Assembly (NCBI GenBank): GCA_017165825.1 | Contig: CM029369.1 | Span: forward strand, 5,689,433-5,753,432 | DNA: 64,000 nt | Direction: 5' to 3' | From: Hepsetus odoe | Lineage: Eukaryota > Chordata > Actinopteri > Characiformes > Hepsetidae | Made by a program: the position numbers and the translations under genes | Notes under the pieces: generated by a model | The model's input: only the letters and a program-made list of their open reading frames with translations | What the model was told of the DNA's origin: nothing | The model's database searches: none | Shown: positions 24,823 through 35,637 of the stretch, one piece after another | How positions within the stretch are numbered: position 1 is the first letter of the stretch | Layout: each line of letters begins with the position of its first letter

Positions 24823-25186
24823 ATGTATGTAGTATGTATGTTATATCTTTAAAGGCAGTGCAGTCTAGTTATGCGCTGCTAATTTTCTTTGGGCCGACTA
24901 AAGAGAAGCTTGAGAACAGAATTTGCTTTCATAACCTGTCACCCTGTGATATTAACAGTCAAAACAAGTGCAAATTTCACCATAATGTCACATCTCCCAG
25001 GTGCTCCACGTCCATCTGCCTTTGTGTGTTCAGGTGTAAGCCCTGCTTTAGTCATATCTCTCTCGTTCTGTGATGTATGAGTCTAGTGCCTGTGCCGTAT
25101 TTGCTGGTTTTCTGGTTTCTTTGTTTGTCATGTAGGATTGGTTCATAGTATTTCCTGCTTTACTTTACATTTATTTACATTTACAT

Positions 25187-25432
25187 GGAGTGGTGGTGGC
25201 TTAGTGGTTAAGGAGCTGGCCCCAGGATGAGAAGCTCATGGGTTTGTATCCCAGACTAGCAGTTTGCCCTGAGGTACCCTTGAGCATGGTACCATCACTG
25301 CTCCCTGGGCCCTTTCAATAGCTGTCCCCTGCAGCATGTGTGTATGGGTAAAATGCATAGATGTCATTTTGTTGTGGTTCACTGCATCCTGTGCTGTGTA
25401 CTCACAATGACAAGAATAGTCACTTTCACTTT
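25187..25432 (+). mobile_element. Family-A SINE
   Basis: Head GTGGTGGCTTAGTGGTTAAG, body GAGGTACCCTTGAGCATGG and CTGCTCCCTGGGCCC, tail CAATGACAAGAATAGTCAC. The B box is mutated (GGGTTTGTATCCC). Confidence 0.85.
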
Positions 25433-26199
25433 TACATTGATGGTATATATATTCCAGCTGTATACTATTTTTTTTTTACCATGAATCTCAAAAAAGGGGA
25501 TCTTTGAAAGTTTTTCAGAAAGGGCAAAGGTTAAAGCTATTCAAAAAGGCAAGATTAAATGCGTTTTGTCAGGTTCAAAGGTTCTTTCTATAATGCAGAG
25601 CCTGTTGTACCTGGTTCAAGAACCTTTAAAACCTAGCTCTTCACATCATCCAATGAAAAGAAGCAAAGAAACTTTTTTTAAAGTTCAACTGAATGATGTA
25701 AAAACGCAAACAAAGCTTAAACCAAGACAGATGTTACAGTCAAACTGCGTCTCATCTGTCAAATTTGCAATTAGCAACAACAAAAAATGTTTTGACAGCC
25801 CAAATATTTGTAAAACCAAGAAAAGTGAAATTCCTTAATCACAAGCTTTTTGATACTCTAACAGATCTGTCAAGGGCCATGGCTTTTTAATAAGAGGAGA
25901 ACCAGACTTGGCTCGAGGCACATCATTTAGTCCAAAACTTTATCTTAACTTGCCGCAGAACAGTTCTGAAACAGTTTAAAGTCCTTATCTCGCAGCAGCT
26001 GTGAGGCATAGATACCAGCACTCATTGAAATTCCAAAAAGCTCAATACACCTGCCAGCATGGTTTAACCATGGCACTACTACAAGGCACTCTATTATAGA
26101 AACAGCTCTAAGAGAAGGGCTCGAAAATATAGTTTGGGCTTCAAAGTAATAATCACATTAAAGGACAACAAATGAAATATCAAACAGATGAACTGGTAA
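25433..26199. other. Unique non-coding DNA
   Basis: No mobile element recognised. The frame 25,566-25,838 (90 codons) has no domain and no supporting context. Confidence 0.55.
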
Positions 26200-26248
26200 C
26201 TGATGATCCACTGTGGCGACCCCTAAACGAGAGCAAACAAAAGAATTC
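26200..26248 (+). mobile_element. 3' terminus of an RTE-type LINE
   Basis: Matches the end of the LINE at 52,860-54,665 (GATCCACCATGGCGACCCC there, GATCCACTGTGGCGACCCC here), followed by the diverged AACGAGAGC end. It is a strongly 5'-truncated copy lying about 30 bases upstream of the large ACT array. Confidence 0.7.
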
Positions 26249-26274
26249 AGATTTGTTTAACATTTTTATTGTTT

Positions 26275-26737
26275 TTTCTTCACTATTACTTCTATTACTA
26301 CTACTACTACTACGACCACGACTAATACTACTACTACTGCTGTTAAAACTACTACTACTACTGTTAAAGTACTACTACTACTACTACTACTACTACTACG
26401 ACCACGACTAATATTACTACTACTGCTGTTAAAACTACTACTACTACTGTTAAAGTACTACTACTACTACTACTACTACTACTACGACCACGACTAATAC
26501 TCCTACTACTGCTGTTAAAACTACTACTACTACTGTTAAAGTACTACTACTACTACTACTACTGCTGTTAAAACTACTACTACTACTACTACTACTACTA
26601 CTGCTGTTAAAACTACTACTACTACTACTACGACCACGACTAATACTACTACTACTGCTGTTAAAACTACTACTACTACTACTAGTACTACTGTTAAAAC
26701 TACTACTACTACTAATACTACTACTACTGCTGTTAAA

Positions 26738-26770
<33 letters not shown>

Positions 26771-27167
26771 GCTGTTAAAACTACTACTACTACTACTACT
26801 ACTGTTAAAACTACTACTACTACTACGACCACGACTAATACTACTACTCCTGCTGTTAAAACTACTACTACTGCTACTACTACTGTTAAAACTACTACTA
26901 CTACTACGACCACGACTAATAATAATACTACTACTATTACTATTACTACTACTGCTACTACTACTGTTAAAACTACTACTACTACTACAACGACCACAAC
27001 TAATACTATTACTACTACTACTGTTAAAACTACTACTACTACTACAACGACCATGACTAATACTACTACTACTACTACTACTGTTAAAACTACTACTACT
27101 ACTACTACTACAACGACCACAACTAAAACTACTACTACTACTACTACTACTGTTAAAACTACTACTA
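26275..27167 (+). repeat. (ACT)n-based array, left block, with 86-bp higher-order units
   Basis: About 0.9 kb of ACT/CTA triplets, almost free of G on this strand, broken by recurring spacers: CGACCACGACTAAT and GCTGTTAAAACT. CGACCACG starts at 26,313, 26,399 and 26,485, exactly 86 apart, then less regularly at 26,631, 26,826 and 26,907; decayed forms start at 26,991, 27,048 and 27,114. The first three units are therefore a tandem higher-order repeat and the rest are variants. The array produces long stop-free frames on both strands (poly-Ser, poly-Val, poly-Leu), which are artefacts of the triplet. Confidence 0.95.
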
Positions 27168-27347
27168 CAAAGCAATCATACTCACAGCCATTAGGTTCTG
27201 AACATAGCTGCTGTCAGTTGTGCTGGCTGCATTGGAAACGGGTCGTTACCTGCATTTTCTTTTTTACTCACGCTGAGGTGAGCTTGGGAAAGTGGGCCAA
27301 TGAGTGTGCACAAGAGTTACGGGTGGGATTGTAGAAGCACTGGAGCT
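27168..27347 (+). repeat. Inverted 180-bp duplicate inside the ACT array
   Basis: A non-repetitive 180-base segment lies between the two array blocks. Its reverse complement is at 29,559-29,738, with equal length, no gaps and four differences, all transitions. Two of the four change a CpG in the 29.6-kb copy to CpA or TpG here. The left junction falls in CAAAGCAATC and the right in GGAGCT followed by ACT triplets. The apparent peptide through it (containing HWKRVVTCIFFFTHAEVSLG) is open in both copies but has no coding context. Confidence 0.95.
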
Positions 27348-28010
27348 ACTACTACTATTACTACTACTGTTACAACTACTACTATTAAACTACTACTACT
27401 ACTGTTAAAACTACTACTACTGCTAGTACTACTACTACTGTTAAAACTACTACTACTGCTAGTACTACTACTACTATTAAAACTACTACTACTACTTCTA
27501 CTACTACTACTGTTAAAACTACTACTACTACTACTACCACTACTACTACTGTTAAAACTACTACTACTACTACTACCACTACTACTACTATTAAAACTAC
27601 TACTACTACTGCTACTACTACTGCTACTATTAAAACTACTACTAATGCTACTACTAAAACTACTACTACTACTACTATTACTACTACTGTTAAAACAACT
27701 ACTACTACTACTATTAAAACTACTACAACTACTACTACTACTACTACTATTGAAACCACTACTACAACTACTACTACTATTAAAACTGCTGCTGCTACTA
27801 CTACAATTATTTAAAACTGCTGCTACTACTACTACTATTAAAAGTACTACAACTACTACTATTATTAAAACCACTACTACAACTACTACTACTATTAAAA
27901 CTGCTACTTCTACCACTACTACTACTATTAAAACTACTACTATGATTTCTGAAACTACTACTACAATTACTAAAACTACTACTACTACTAAAGCTACTGC
28001 TATTTTAGTT
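27348..28010 (+). repeat. (ACT)n-based array, right block
   Basis: Same triplet and orientation as the left block but different spacers: TGTTAAAACT, ATTAAAACT and an early ~42-base unit containing ACTGCTAGTACTACT repeated at about 27,417-27,480. The CGACCACG spacer of the left block is absent. Regularity decays to the right, ending near AAAGCTACTGCTATTTTAG. Long frames on both strands here are simple-repeat artefacts. Confidence 0.95.
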
Positions 28011-28106
28011 GTAAAACTTTGTTTTAAATAAAACATTATGAGAACATATGACACTGACATGAGAATAAGAAATAGACACTGATGTGTGATGTGACAGTTA
28101 AATGAA

Positions 28107-28168
28107 TTTAATTGAGTAAGTTGCTCTGGGTAAGAGCGTCAGCTAAATGCCATAAATATAAATTGTCC
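28107..28168 (+). mobile_element. 3' fragment of a family-B SINE
   Basis: Only the tail is present: TTGCTCTGGGTAAGAGCGTC followed by AGCTAAATGCCATAAAT. Confidence 0.75.
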
Positions 28169-28362
28169 ACAGTCAAGTGTGCATAAATTAGCAGCAATGT
28201 TAAGCCTGATGGAGAAGATTGACTATAGATATTAAGTAGATAATAATTCAGATAAATTGCTTACCCTTGTCTGTTTTTGTGGCTGCATCTCCTATGTTAA
28301 TAACAATTTTGAGGTTTTTTTTTTTTGTGTTTTGGGAATATTGGTATTCTTTAAATAATACA

Positions 28363-28541
28363 GGGTGGTCTAGTGGTAGGGTACTTGCCTACGGACCTCT
28401 GGATCAAGAGGTCCCCAGTTCGAATCCCACCTCCAGCACAACCACCACTGGGTCCCTGAGCAAGACCCTTAACCCTAGTGTCCCTGTAATTAGGACATGT
28501 AAGTCGCTCTGGATAAGAGCGTCTGCTAAATGCTGTAAATG
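28363..28541 (+). mobile_element. Family-B SINE with 7-bp target duplication
   Basis: A box GGTGGTCTAGTGGTAGGGT, B box AGTTCGAATCCC, core, and tail GCGTCTGCTAAATGCTGTAA. Flanked by TAATACA at 28,356-28,362 and 28,542-28,548. The short intact-looking copy with both promoter boxes suggests a younger insertion than the other family-B elements. A stretch of the core usual in the family (TTGCTCCAGGGGGAC) is missing here. Confidence 0.9.
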
Positions 28542-28548
28542 TAATACA

Positions 28549-29558
28549 AAATCTTCTCACCACCTTTCTCCTAAGCAATGACTACAAGTTCATAATGACT
28601 ACTCCTTAGAGTATTAAAATCTAATGCTAACACTGAATGTTTGAGAAAATCCATTACTAAAAATAGCCTTACAATAAAACACAACAGCTTTTCCTGAGTC
28701 CATCATAGCAAGTTCAATATTTTCAGTCGCCTTCAAAAGTATTTTGGAGCTGTCATCTTTCTTATTGCCTAAGCATCCTCAGCTGCTTTTAGACGAAAAG
28801 GAAATCATTTCACCAGAAAAATGAATTCCTACAATATCTCTGGCTGCCTCTCAGCAGGGGGTATAATGACTCTTTAAATAATGACTTTTAAAAAAGCGCA
28901 AAATAAATAAAACTGAATAAAGTAAATACCACATTAGGAAAGAGAGGGTGATATTAATTATCGGCTGAGTTGTGAGTTTCTTTGTACTTTTATTCAGCTA
29001 ATTAATGTAGGTTTTCAATAATTAATTAAGCTTTTTTTCTGCCCAGTCTTTCCCACCCTATACACCCAGAAACAACATTCATCAACAAACAATTTCATGC
29101 TTCCTGTTTGCTTTCAAAGGAATAATTCTCCCCCCACTATAATGCTATGACTGTTAAAATTAAAAGACTGAAACCATGCATGGGCTACAGGGCATGATAA
29201 AAGCAGGTCCTGGTTTTCATTTAGCAGCATCACTGTTACCATTCTTCATTCAAGTACTGCTTTGATAATTAGTTTAAATGTCAGTGGTTACAGCTATGTG
29301 AAGATGTTCCGAAGAAGCCGGCACTGTCTGCATTTTACCGCAATGGCGCAGTCCATGAATCACTGATATATCAGGGACTGCAAAGAAATGGTTTAGCTCT
29401 TTGGACACAATGTCATCTAACACCTCTGATTCACACGGCCTTTTGATTCACACCGTGCTGCCGTGCAGCAGATCATAGGGGGGAAATAAATAAGTGATTA
29501 AAGTCCAGGCCAGTGACTGATGTTTCGCCGCTTGGAGAAGAGATTGAACAACAACAGC
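28549..29558. other. Unique non-coding DNA
   Basis: No gene or repeat recognised. AT-rich homeodomain-like cores (TAATTA, AATTAATTAAG) cluster near 28,950-29,030, which is common in developmental enhancers but also expected by chance in AT-rich DNA. Confidence 0.5.
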
Positions 29559-29738
29559 AGCTCCGGTGCTTCCACAATCCCACCCGTAACTCTTGTGCAC
29601 ACTCATTGGCCCACTTTCCCAAGCTCACCTCAGCGTGAGTAAAAAAGAAAATGCAGGTAACGACCCGTTTCCAATGCAGCCAGCACAACTGACAGCAGCT
29701 ATGTTCAGAACCTAATGGCTGCGAGTGTGATTGCTTTG
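29559..29738 (-). repeat. Partner copy of the inverted 180-bp duplication
   Basis: Reverse complement of 27,168-27,347. This copy sits in ordinary unique DNA, continues smoothly at both ends and keeps CpG sites that are TpG/CpA in the array copy, so it is probably the source. At its left edge is a triplet-like run (AACAACAACAGCAGC, 29,547-29,561), which may have helped pair with the array. Confidence 0.95.
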
Positions 29739-30368
29739 AAAGTGGGCCCTGAAGTCACTTGCTCCCTTGGCTTCTTCAGTGATCAGTGAGCTAGCAGTAA
29801 TCAAATCATATGAAGAGAATGCACTCAGGGAGGCGGCAAGATTTCTTGTTGCACAGCCGGAGAGCAGAGTAGGGCCAAACGTGCCAAAAAAAGAGCTTAT
29901 GCCGTCGGGCTCAGCAAAGGCTGCTGGTTCTTAAGAGCCTTTCCATTCTCCTGGAAAAGAATGCCTGCATTGCTGCCATGTAGAGTGACCACAACCCATC
30001 CTACTGTGGTCAACATGAATCAGTACTTAGAAAAAATCAAGCTGCATTTGCACATCCGTGTGTTCCTGCGATCTATGAGGGCCTGATGCTCATAGATGGA
30101 TGGATGCATTAATGAGAATAATATAAATTCCTAAGATGAGTTGTTTGAGCTGCTTCAAGGCTTCAGTCACTATTGCCTGATCTGAACAGTTACAGTCATG
30201 TCCTGGCCAGATGTCATATCATTTTAGCCTAAAAGTTCAATCTAAAATATAACCCAGATCTGATTTACAGTGGAGCAATAGAACACAATTCAGTTAACAG
30301 GCTCACATTTTAGTGAATGTTATTTGCAGCATGGTAGAAAGAAATCCATCTAATATAAATAATAGGGC

Positions 30369-30369
<1 letters not shown>
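29739..30369. other. Unique non-coding DNA
   Basis: No gene or repeat recognised. Confidence 0.6.
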
Positions 30370-30433
<64 letters not shown>

Positions 30434-30448
30434 TGTGTGTCTATGTGT
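30370..30448. repeat. (GT)n microsatellite
   Basis: About 30 uninterrupted GT units followed by imperfect ones. Confidence 0.95.
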
Positions 30449-30609
30449 GTAAATAAAAGCTGATTGGTTGGTAAATATAAAATGTGTATTTTACTATAAA
30501 ATCATCCACAGATAAGTAATTTATAGCTGCGGGCACTGTGGCACTGTGGCACTGCTCCAAAACCCTCTTTGCACCTTTGTTTACAAGACTGTACTGGTGA
30601 CCTTTAAAT

Positions 30610-31012
30610 ACAGCTAGCTCCAGAATTATTGGCACTCTTAATAAAGATTAAAATTTTAAAAAATGAAAGTAAAATGTGTCTTCATTAATAATCTCATCAC
30701 ATAGTAATAAAAAGAGGAAAGAGAAACTGCATTTCTTGATTATCCGCACAATCCATTGCAGCTCTTTTATTTAGGACAGAACAGAATCAGGAACTCAGAA
30801 TCTCAACACTTTCTCCAAAGTTCTAGGTCATCTCTTTTTGACTTTTATTGTTCAGCTTAGACTTCAGTTTCCTGAGTTCCTGAGATCTGTAAGCTTTCCT
30901 GAAATTTGAAGTGGACTCAGATTTCTCTTAATAAGACAGAGTCAATCAGCCACAGACCTTTTAAATAACATTTATTTCTTACTCATCTTTATTAAGCAGT
31001 GCCAATGCATAT
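30610..31012. mobile_element. Probable Tc1-like non-autonomous relic
   Basis: The left end has ATTATTGGCACTCTTAATAA and the right end, read in reverse, has ATTGGCACTGCTTAATAA, making imperfect terminal inverted repeats about 400 bases apart. ATTATTGGCAC near a terminus is familiar from Tc1-like elements. The outermost bases and target TA are not clear, and no coding remnant is seen. Confidence 0.5.
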
Positions 31013-31381
31013 AAAGATGACTGTATAGGCAACTTTACAGCATTAAAAACATGATAATGCTCGGGAGATAATAACACCATATAATGAAAATATATAATCT
31101 TTCATGGCCAGCCTTTCATTAACTGACGTTTTTGCCCCTCTGAGTGGTTTATTTTGCTCCTTCACCTAATTAATCCTGCCCACGTTTACAGAGCTGATGA
31201 TTTGTCTTGAATCAAATTATTTTTTTTTTTATGTTTTGTGTCCTCACACTAAAGCTCAGATATCAAGTACCATTCTCATGGTCTGTAGCTAATTAGCTCA
31301 GAAACCTGTTGCATTAGTGATACAGTTTGCTGTGTAATGCTTACTTAGACACTCCAGGCAGCATTTTGTTCACAGGTAAGC

Positions 31382-31434
<53 letters not shown>

Positions 31435-33172
31435 ATGTGCTTTTGTTCTGGCTCACCATCCCAGTCCCTTCTTCAGCATCTTCCACTAATGACCCATCTG
31501 TGAGCCAAGCTGCAGTTTATTTTAGACACTGCGCAGCCTGTTGATACAAACAGCATTAAGATTTTTGACTCTTCTTTGCAAGCTACTGTAAATACAAATG
31601 TAAGCAGTAACAATCCCTGTCAGCAGCGTCTGTAAATGAAGGAAGATACGAGTGTCAGCACAGTTAGCAATTATCATGCACCAAACAAGAGCAGACAAAT
31701 GATTATGGGCTGTGTTTTAGGCTGAAAAATGATGTTTTATTGCACTGCAGCAGCCTCTCCACCAGGCCTTTGTGTGGAGCGCCCCATTTTTTCGTTTGTT
31801 TGTTCTGCTCTTCTTTTTTTTCCCTCCCAGCTCTTTTCACTAATGGACAAAATTGTGGTGGTAAACAGAAAAACTGATAGCTCCATTTATGCAGAAAGAG
31901 CTGCCCGTATTGATTGAATTTCATGTGGATTAAGCGTAGGGGAGTCTGGAGGAAGAGTGTGGAGAGGAAAACAAAATAAACTGCTTTTGTGACCCCGCTG
32001 GAGAGAGCGACAGGCGCTCCTGAGGGACGCCTGGTTTTGATGTGCGTGCCTCTGCTCTTCACAGCGTGAAAAGCTTTTTAGAAGTCACCTCTACCACTTC
32101 TCAGCATCGCCTCTCAATTCTCCCAGTCCCAGCCCTCGTTCAGCCTTTTCAACTCAGGCCTTCAGACAACAAAAACATACTTTAAAAAAGAGAGCTGTCC
32201 ACTCAGGGCATAATGAGCAATGCCTCATGCTGTATGTTGCTGATAATGAATTATACATCGCTGCCTGATGGAAGAGCATGAGGGGAAAAAAAAGGTCGCT
32301 CTTGTTTATTGAACAGCATCTAATATAAGATTTCCAATGTCTGATGCTTTCAGCAAGACTATAATTGCACCTATGCTGAGGTTAAAAAACTAAGAAGACG
32401 GAGAACTGCTAAACAGCTCGAATCTATTAATTACTGGGTCTAGATTGATCCAATTAGAGCACAACTGTTGTCTTATCCAAGCACACTGCCAGAGCTGATT
32501 TAGCCTGTTTTAACTTCATGACTGTAATTTTAATTTCCATAGTGTCAGTCAGCCCTGGTTTGACGGGACATTTCGCAGAGTTTCCGGGACTGAAATTCTT
32601 TAGAACAGATTTAAGGAGTGATATATCACTTTATTATTTCTGCACTGGCAGTTCTGAACACATGAACTGCAATTAACTTTTAAACATCACTCATGACCAC
32701 ATTTGCTTCCCTTGTTACTTTTTTATCATTTTTATTTTTTTGATGGGCGACTAAATATCAACATACCAACACCATCAGCTCCATAATGAGTGTCACCCAG
32801 TGGTCATAAAAATCTCAGATTATGAGAAAATAGAAGAAACATCTGTTGTGATAATGCCATACTGTTAAATAAATATGAAGGTAAAATAGCACATAAAATA
32901 TCACAACAAATCTTAATACTGCAAGCAATGTTCTTGCCCCGTCTAGCAAACTTCTGATGCGTGATTTTTGTTGAGATTAAATTTTTGGCCAAAATTTACA
33001 TGCCGGTCCTTCATGGTGTTCTTAGGGTTTAATATACTTTAAAAGCATTACTCAATGCATGAAAGGGAATTCATTGCCTGTATGGTCGTTATGTCATGGA
33101 GTTTGCCATGGATGATCCTGTCCCTAACCACAGCGTCCCTTTCCGCATCCTTAACCACAGAACCCTCTCCAC
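31013..33172. other. Unique non-coding DNA with a (GA)n run
   Basis: No gene recognised. (GA)n lies at 31,386-31,433. The blocks 31,440-31,930 and 32,100-32,600 are repeat-free and complex. Opposed short frames at 31,703-32,062 show no domain. Confidence 0.55.
31386..31433. repeat. (GA)n microsatellite
   Basis: About 22 GA units, uninterrupted. Confidence 0.95.
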
Positions 33173-33390
33173 GCTAGTGGTGGCCTGTTGTTTAGGAAAA
33201 TGGCCCCTGGATCGGAAGATCATGGGTTGAATCCCAGACCAGTAAGTTGTCCTGAGGTACCCTTGAGCAAGGTACTGTCCCTGTCACAGCTCCCTGGGAG
33301 CTTTAAATAGCTGCCTCGTGCCTCAGAGGTTGCATCTCGTTGTGTCACCATGTGCTGTGTTTCGCAATGACAAATAATCATTTTGCTTTG
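33173..33390 (+). mobile_element. Family-A SINE
   Basis: Head GTGGTGGCCTGTTGTTTAGG (A box damaged), B box GGGTTGAATCCC, body GAGGTACCCTTGAGCAAGG, tail CAATGACAAATAATCATTTT. Confidence 0.8.
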
Positions 33391-33555
33391 TGTTTCTGAA
33401 GTTTCTTTTTCCTGAGAACAAAACCTTATCAACTAACAGAACAAAAATGTATCAACTAAATTAATAGAAAATTACACAGAAGTCTCAGCAAAAAAAAAGT
33501 TAAAAGTTAAACAATTTCTTTTAATTATTTTCACCCTTTACCTTTCTAGAGCTTC

Positions 33556-33718
33556 TATTACATTTATTGCATTTAGCTGATGCTCTTATCCATTTCTTCT
33601 ACAGGAACAGTCCCCCTGGAGCATCCTGGGGTTAAGGGCCCTACTCAAGAAACCAATGGTGGTAATGTGGGAGGTGGGAACTGAACCTGAGACCTCTTGG
33701 TCTGTAGTCAAGGATCTT
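33556..33718 (-). mobile_element. Family-B SINE, antisense
   Basis: Reversed tail TTACATTTATTGCATTTAGC, core AACAGTCCCCCTGGAGC and part of the reversed head (GAACCTGAGACCTCTTGG). The extreme 5' end of the head is lost where it meets the next SINE. Confidence 0.75.
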
Positions 33719-33977
33719 GAAAGTGAAATGAAAGTGAAATTGACAACCCTTGTCATTGCGAGGTCACAGCACAGCACACAGTGAACCACAACGAAATTGG
33801 ACCTCTGCATTTAACCCAGGCAAACACCGTGCAGCAGTGGGCAGCTATTGAAAGTGCCCGGGGAGCAGTGAGGGGGATGGTACCTTGCTCAAGGGTACCT
33901 CAGGGCAACCTACTGGTGGGAATCGAACCCACAATCTTCCGATGTGAGGGCAACTCCCACTAGGCCACCACTACCCC
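33719..33977 (-). mobile_element. Family-A SINE, antisense, joined to a family-B SINE
   Basis: Near-complete. Reversed (GTGAAA) tail, CACAGCACAGCACACAGTG, body GGATGGTACCTTGCTCAAGG, B box GGGAATCGAACCCAC and head CACTAGGCCACCACTACC. It starts where the truncated family-B copy stops, so it may have inserted into that copy's head or formed by a template jump. Confidence 0.85.
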
Positions 33978-34411
33978 ACAGTTACGGTTCAAAGTCATAG
34001 AAACTGATGTCATGAAATATTTTAGTCACTAAAAGTGACATAAAAGACCATCCCAGATCTCCACTTTGGCAATATTTGCATCTAGCTTGAGGAGAATCCC
34101 TCTTCCTACACTGCTGTAAGAATGAAATTGAAGACATAGTACAGACAGCAGTGGGTATTTTCAGTGTTTTAGTAGTGCAGCAGTTTTAGAGATTAAGTGC
34201 AAAAAATTGTTCATTACAGCAGCAGAGCTGAGTGATAATTAATGGTAGCTAGCAAGCTTAATTCTTCCAGAATCAACTGTTTTCATGATGAAATGTATTC
34301 TCCCCTTTAACTAGATATCATACTGTTTAGCTATCATTTGCTTTTGGTTTCCATAGCAACAATAGCAGAGTCCACTTTGAAAATGAAAATTAGACAGGAC
34401 AGTACTATTAA

Positions 34412-34460
34412 GTGAAAGTGAATGTGACTGTAGCCATTGTGAAACACAGCACAATACAAT
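34412..34460 (-). mobile_element. Tail fragment of a family-A SINE
   Basis: Only the reversed tail (GTGAAAGTGAATGTGACTG, CATTGTGAAACACAGCACA) is present. Confidence 0.6.
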
Positions 34461-34649
34461 AAAGATATAGTTTAACATACAATCAATAAAATACTTGAGC
34501 TTATCTTTGAGGTTTAGTTCATTGTGAAGGCACATAATAGCATGAACCCGCTGTATCCTCTGTTGGGATTCTGTAGAAGTAGATTATCGGTTAAAGAAAC
34601 CAGTTAGACAGCTATTATTTGGGATTTTGTCCTAGGAACCTAGGGTTAG

Positions 34650-34835
34650 AATTCCCAGATGCAGACCAAGTGGTTTGAGCCTGGCTCAATCTTATCTCCA
34701 GCATGAGCACCATTTGAGCCCCTGAGCAAGGCCCTTAATCCAAAGTAGTTCCAGAGAAACCTTCCCTGTCATTAAGCCACGTGCATCTCTCTGGAAAAGA
34801 GAATCAGATAATTGCTGTAAATGCAAAATGTGAAT
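34650..34835 (+). mobile_element. Old family-B SINE
   Basis: Diverged but collinear: CCATTTGAGCCCCTGAGCAA, CCCTTAATCCAAAGTAGTTC and a tail near AATTGCTGTAAATGC. The promoter boxes are not recognisable. Confidence 0.5.
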
Positions 34836-34910
34836 GATTCTGCAAAGGACTGGTGACCTGTCCAGTATGTTTTAGAGCCTTCCATCCCATCATAAACCTA
34901 AATGATAAAT

Positions 34911-35055
34911 TTGTCTGTTTGGCTTGTCTTGTGTCTTATGTCGTCTTATGTGTAGCACCAGAGTCCTGGAAGAACATTATTTCGTTTCACTATATACTGT
35001 GTATGTGGTTGAAATCACCATAAAAACCTACCTGACCTTGACTTGACCTACTTGA
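34911..35055 (+). mobile_element. LINE 3' end with (CTTGA)n tail
   Basis: Sense copy of the element at 8,284-8,475: TGTAGCACCAGAGTCCTGGA, TTTCGTTTCACTATATACTG, a poly(A)-like ATAAAAACC and CTTGACTTGACC. It lies just after a family-B SINE and a short family-C-like piece (34,848-34,875, GGACTGGTGACCTGTCC). Confidence 0.65.
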
Positions 35056-35405
35056 AATGATGTATTGAACCTTTTATACATTTAAAATTCAGTTCACAGT
35101 GTTTTACAAAGTGCAAAACAACCAGTGTTAAGCACATCTGTAAGGGTACATCACAACATGCTTGGAAGTGCTACCAAACTAATTTGAAGTATAAGAGGAT
35201 TAGCAAATAATTTACTGAAAAATATAAGCCATTCTTTTTGCCATGGGAGACCTCCTCAGCAGGTGCACTATATGTACTGGAAAAAAAAAAAAAAAAAAAC
35301 TTGGGTATATTTTATAAAAGCAGGTGCAGTTACTAAAATGCGGTTAGTGATCAATGGTTCATTAATGCTGCAGACATTTTGGAAAACCATTAAGATGAAT
35401 TATGA
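35056..35405. other. Unique non-coding DNA with an A tract
   Basis: No gene recognised. A run of about 20 A lies at 35,281-35,299 without an obvious LINE or SINE upstream. Confidence 0.55.
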
Positions 35406-35637
35406 AAAGAAAGTGACTATTTGTCCTTGTTAAACACAGCACAGCGAAACACAACCTCTTATTTTCACCCATACACACCTTACATATGGGGCAGCCATAT
35501 CTAGCACCCCGGGAGCAGTGATGGGGACAGCACCTTGCTCACAGGCACTGCAGGGCAGCCTAGCAGTCTAGGATTCAAACCCACAACCTTCCGATTGCGG
35601 TTCCTACTCCATAGCCCTACGCCACCACTCCACCACT
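35406..35637 (-). mobile_element. Family-A SINE, antisense
   Basis: Reversed tail AAAGTGACTATTTGTCC, body GGGGACAGCACCTTGCTCAC, B box GGATTCAAACCCAC and a diverged head ending CACCACTCCACCAC. Confidence 0.8.

Noticed and set aside
27053..27334. Possible gene containing HWKRVVTCIFFFTHAEVSLG, apparently present twice
   Set aside because: The repetition comes from the inverted 180-bp DNA duplication. The differences include no pattern of codon conservation that can be judged from four sites, and there is no gene context.
26275..28010. CRISPR array
   Set aside because: The repeats are triplet-based with short recurring spacers, not unique spacers between constant repeats, and the DNA is from a vertebrate.
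26450..28060. Long open frames on both strands (up to 247 codons of Ser, Val, Leu, Thr)
   Set aside because: They are translations of an ACT/AGT triplet array, open in several frames at once; no start context or domain.
31703..32062. 119-codon minus-strand frame
   Set aside because: Overlaps an opposed frame, contains low-complexity Lys/Gln tracts arising from T-rich DNA, and has no domain.
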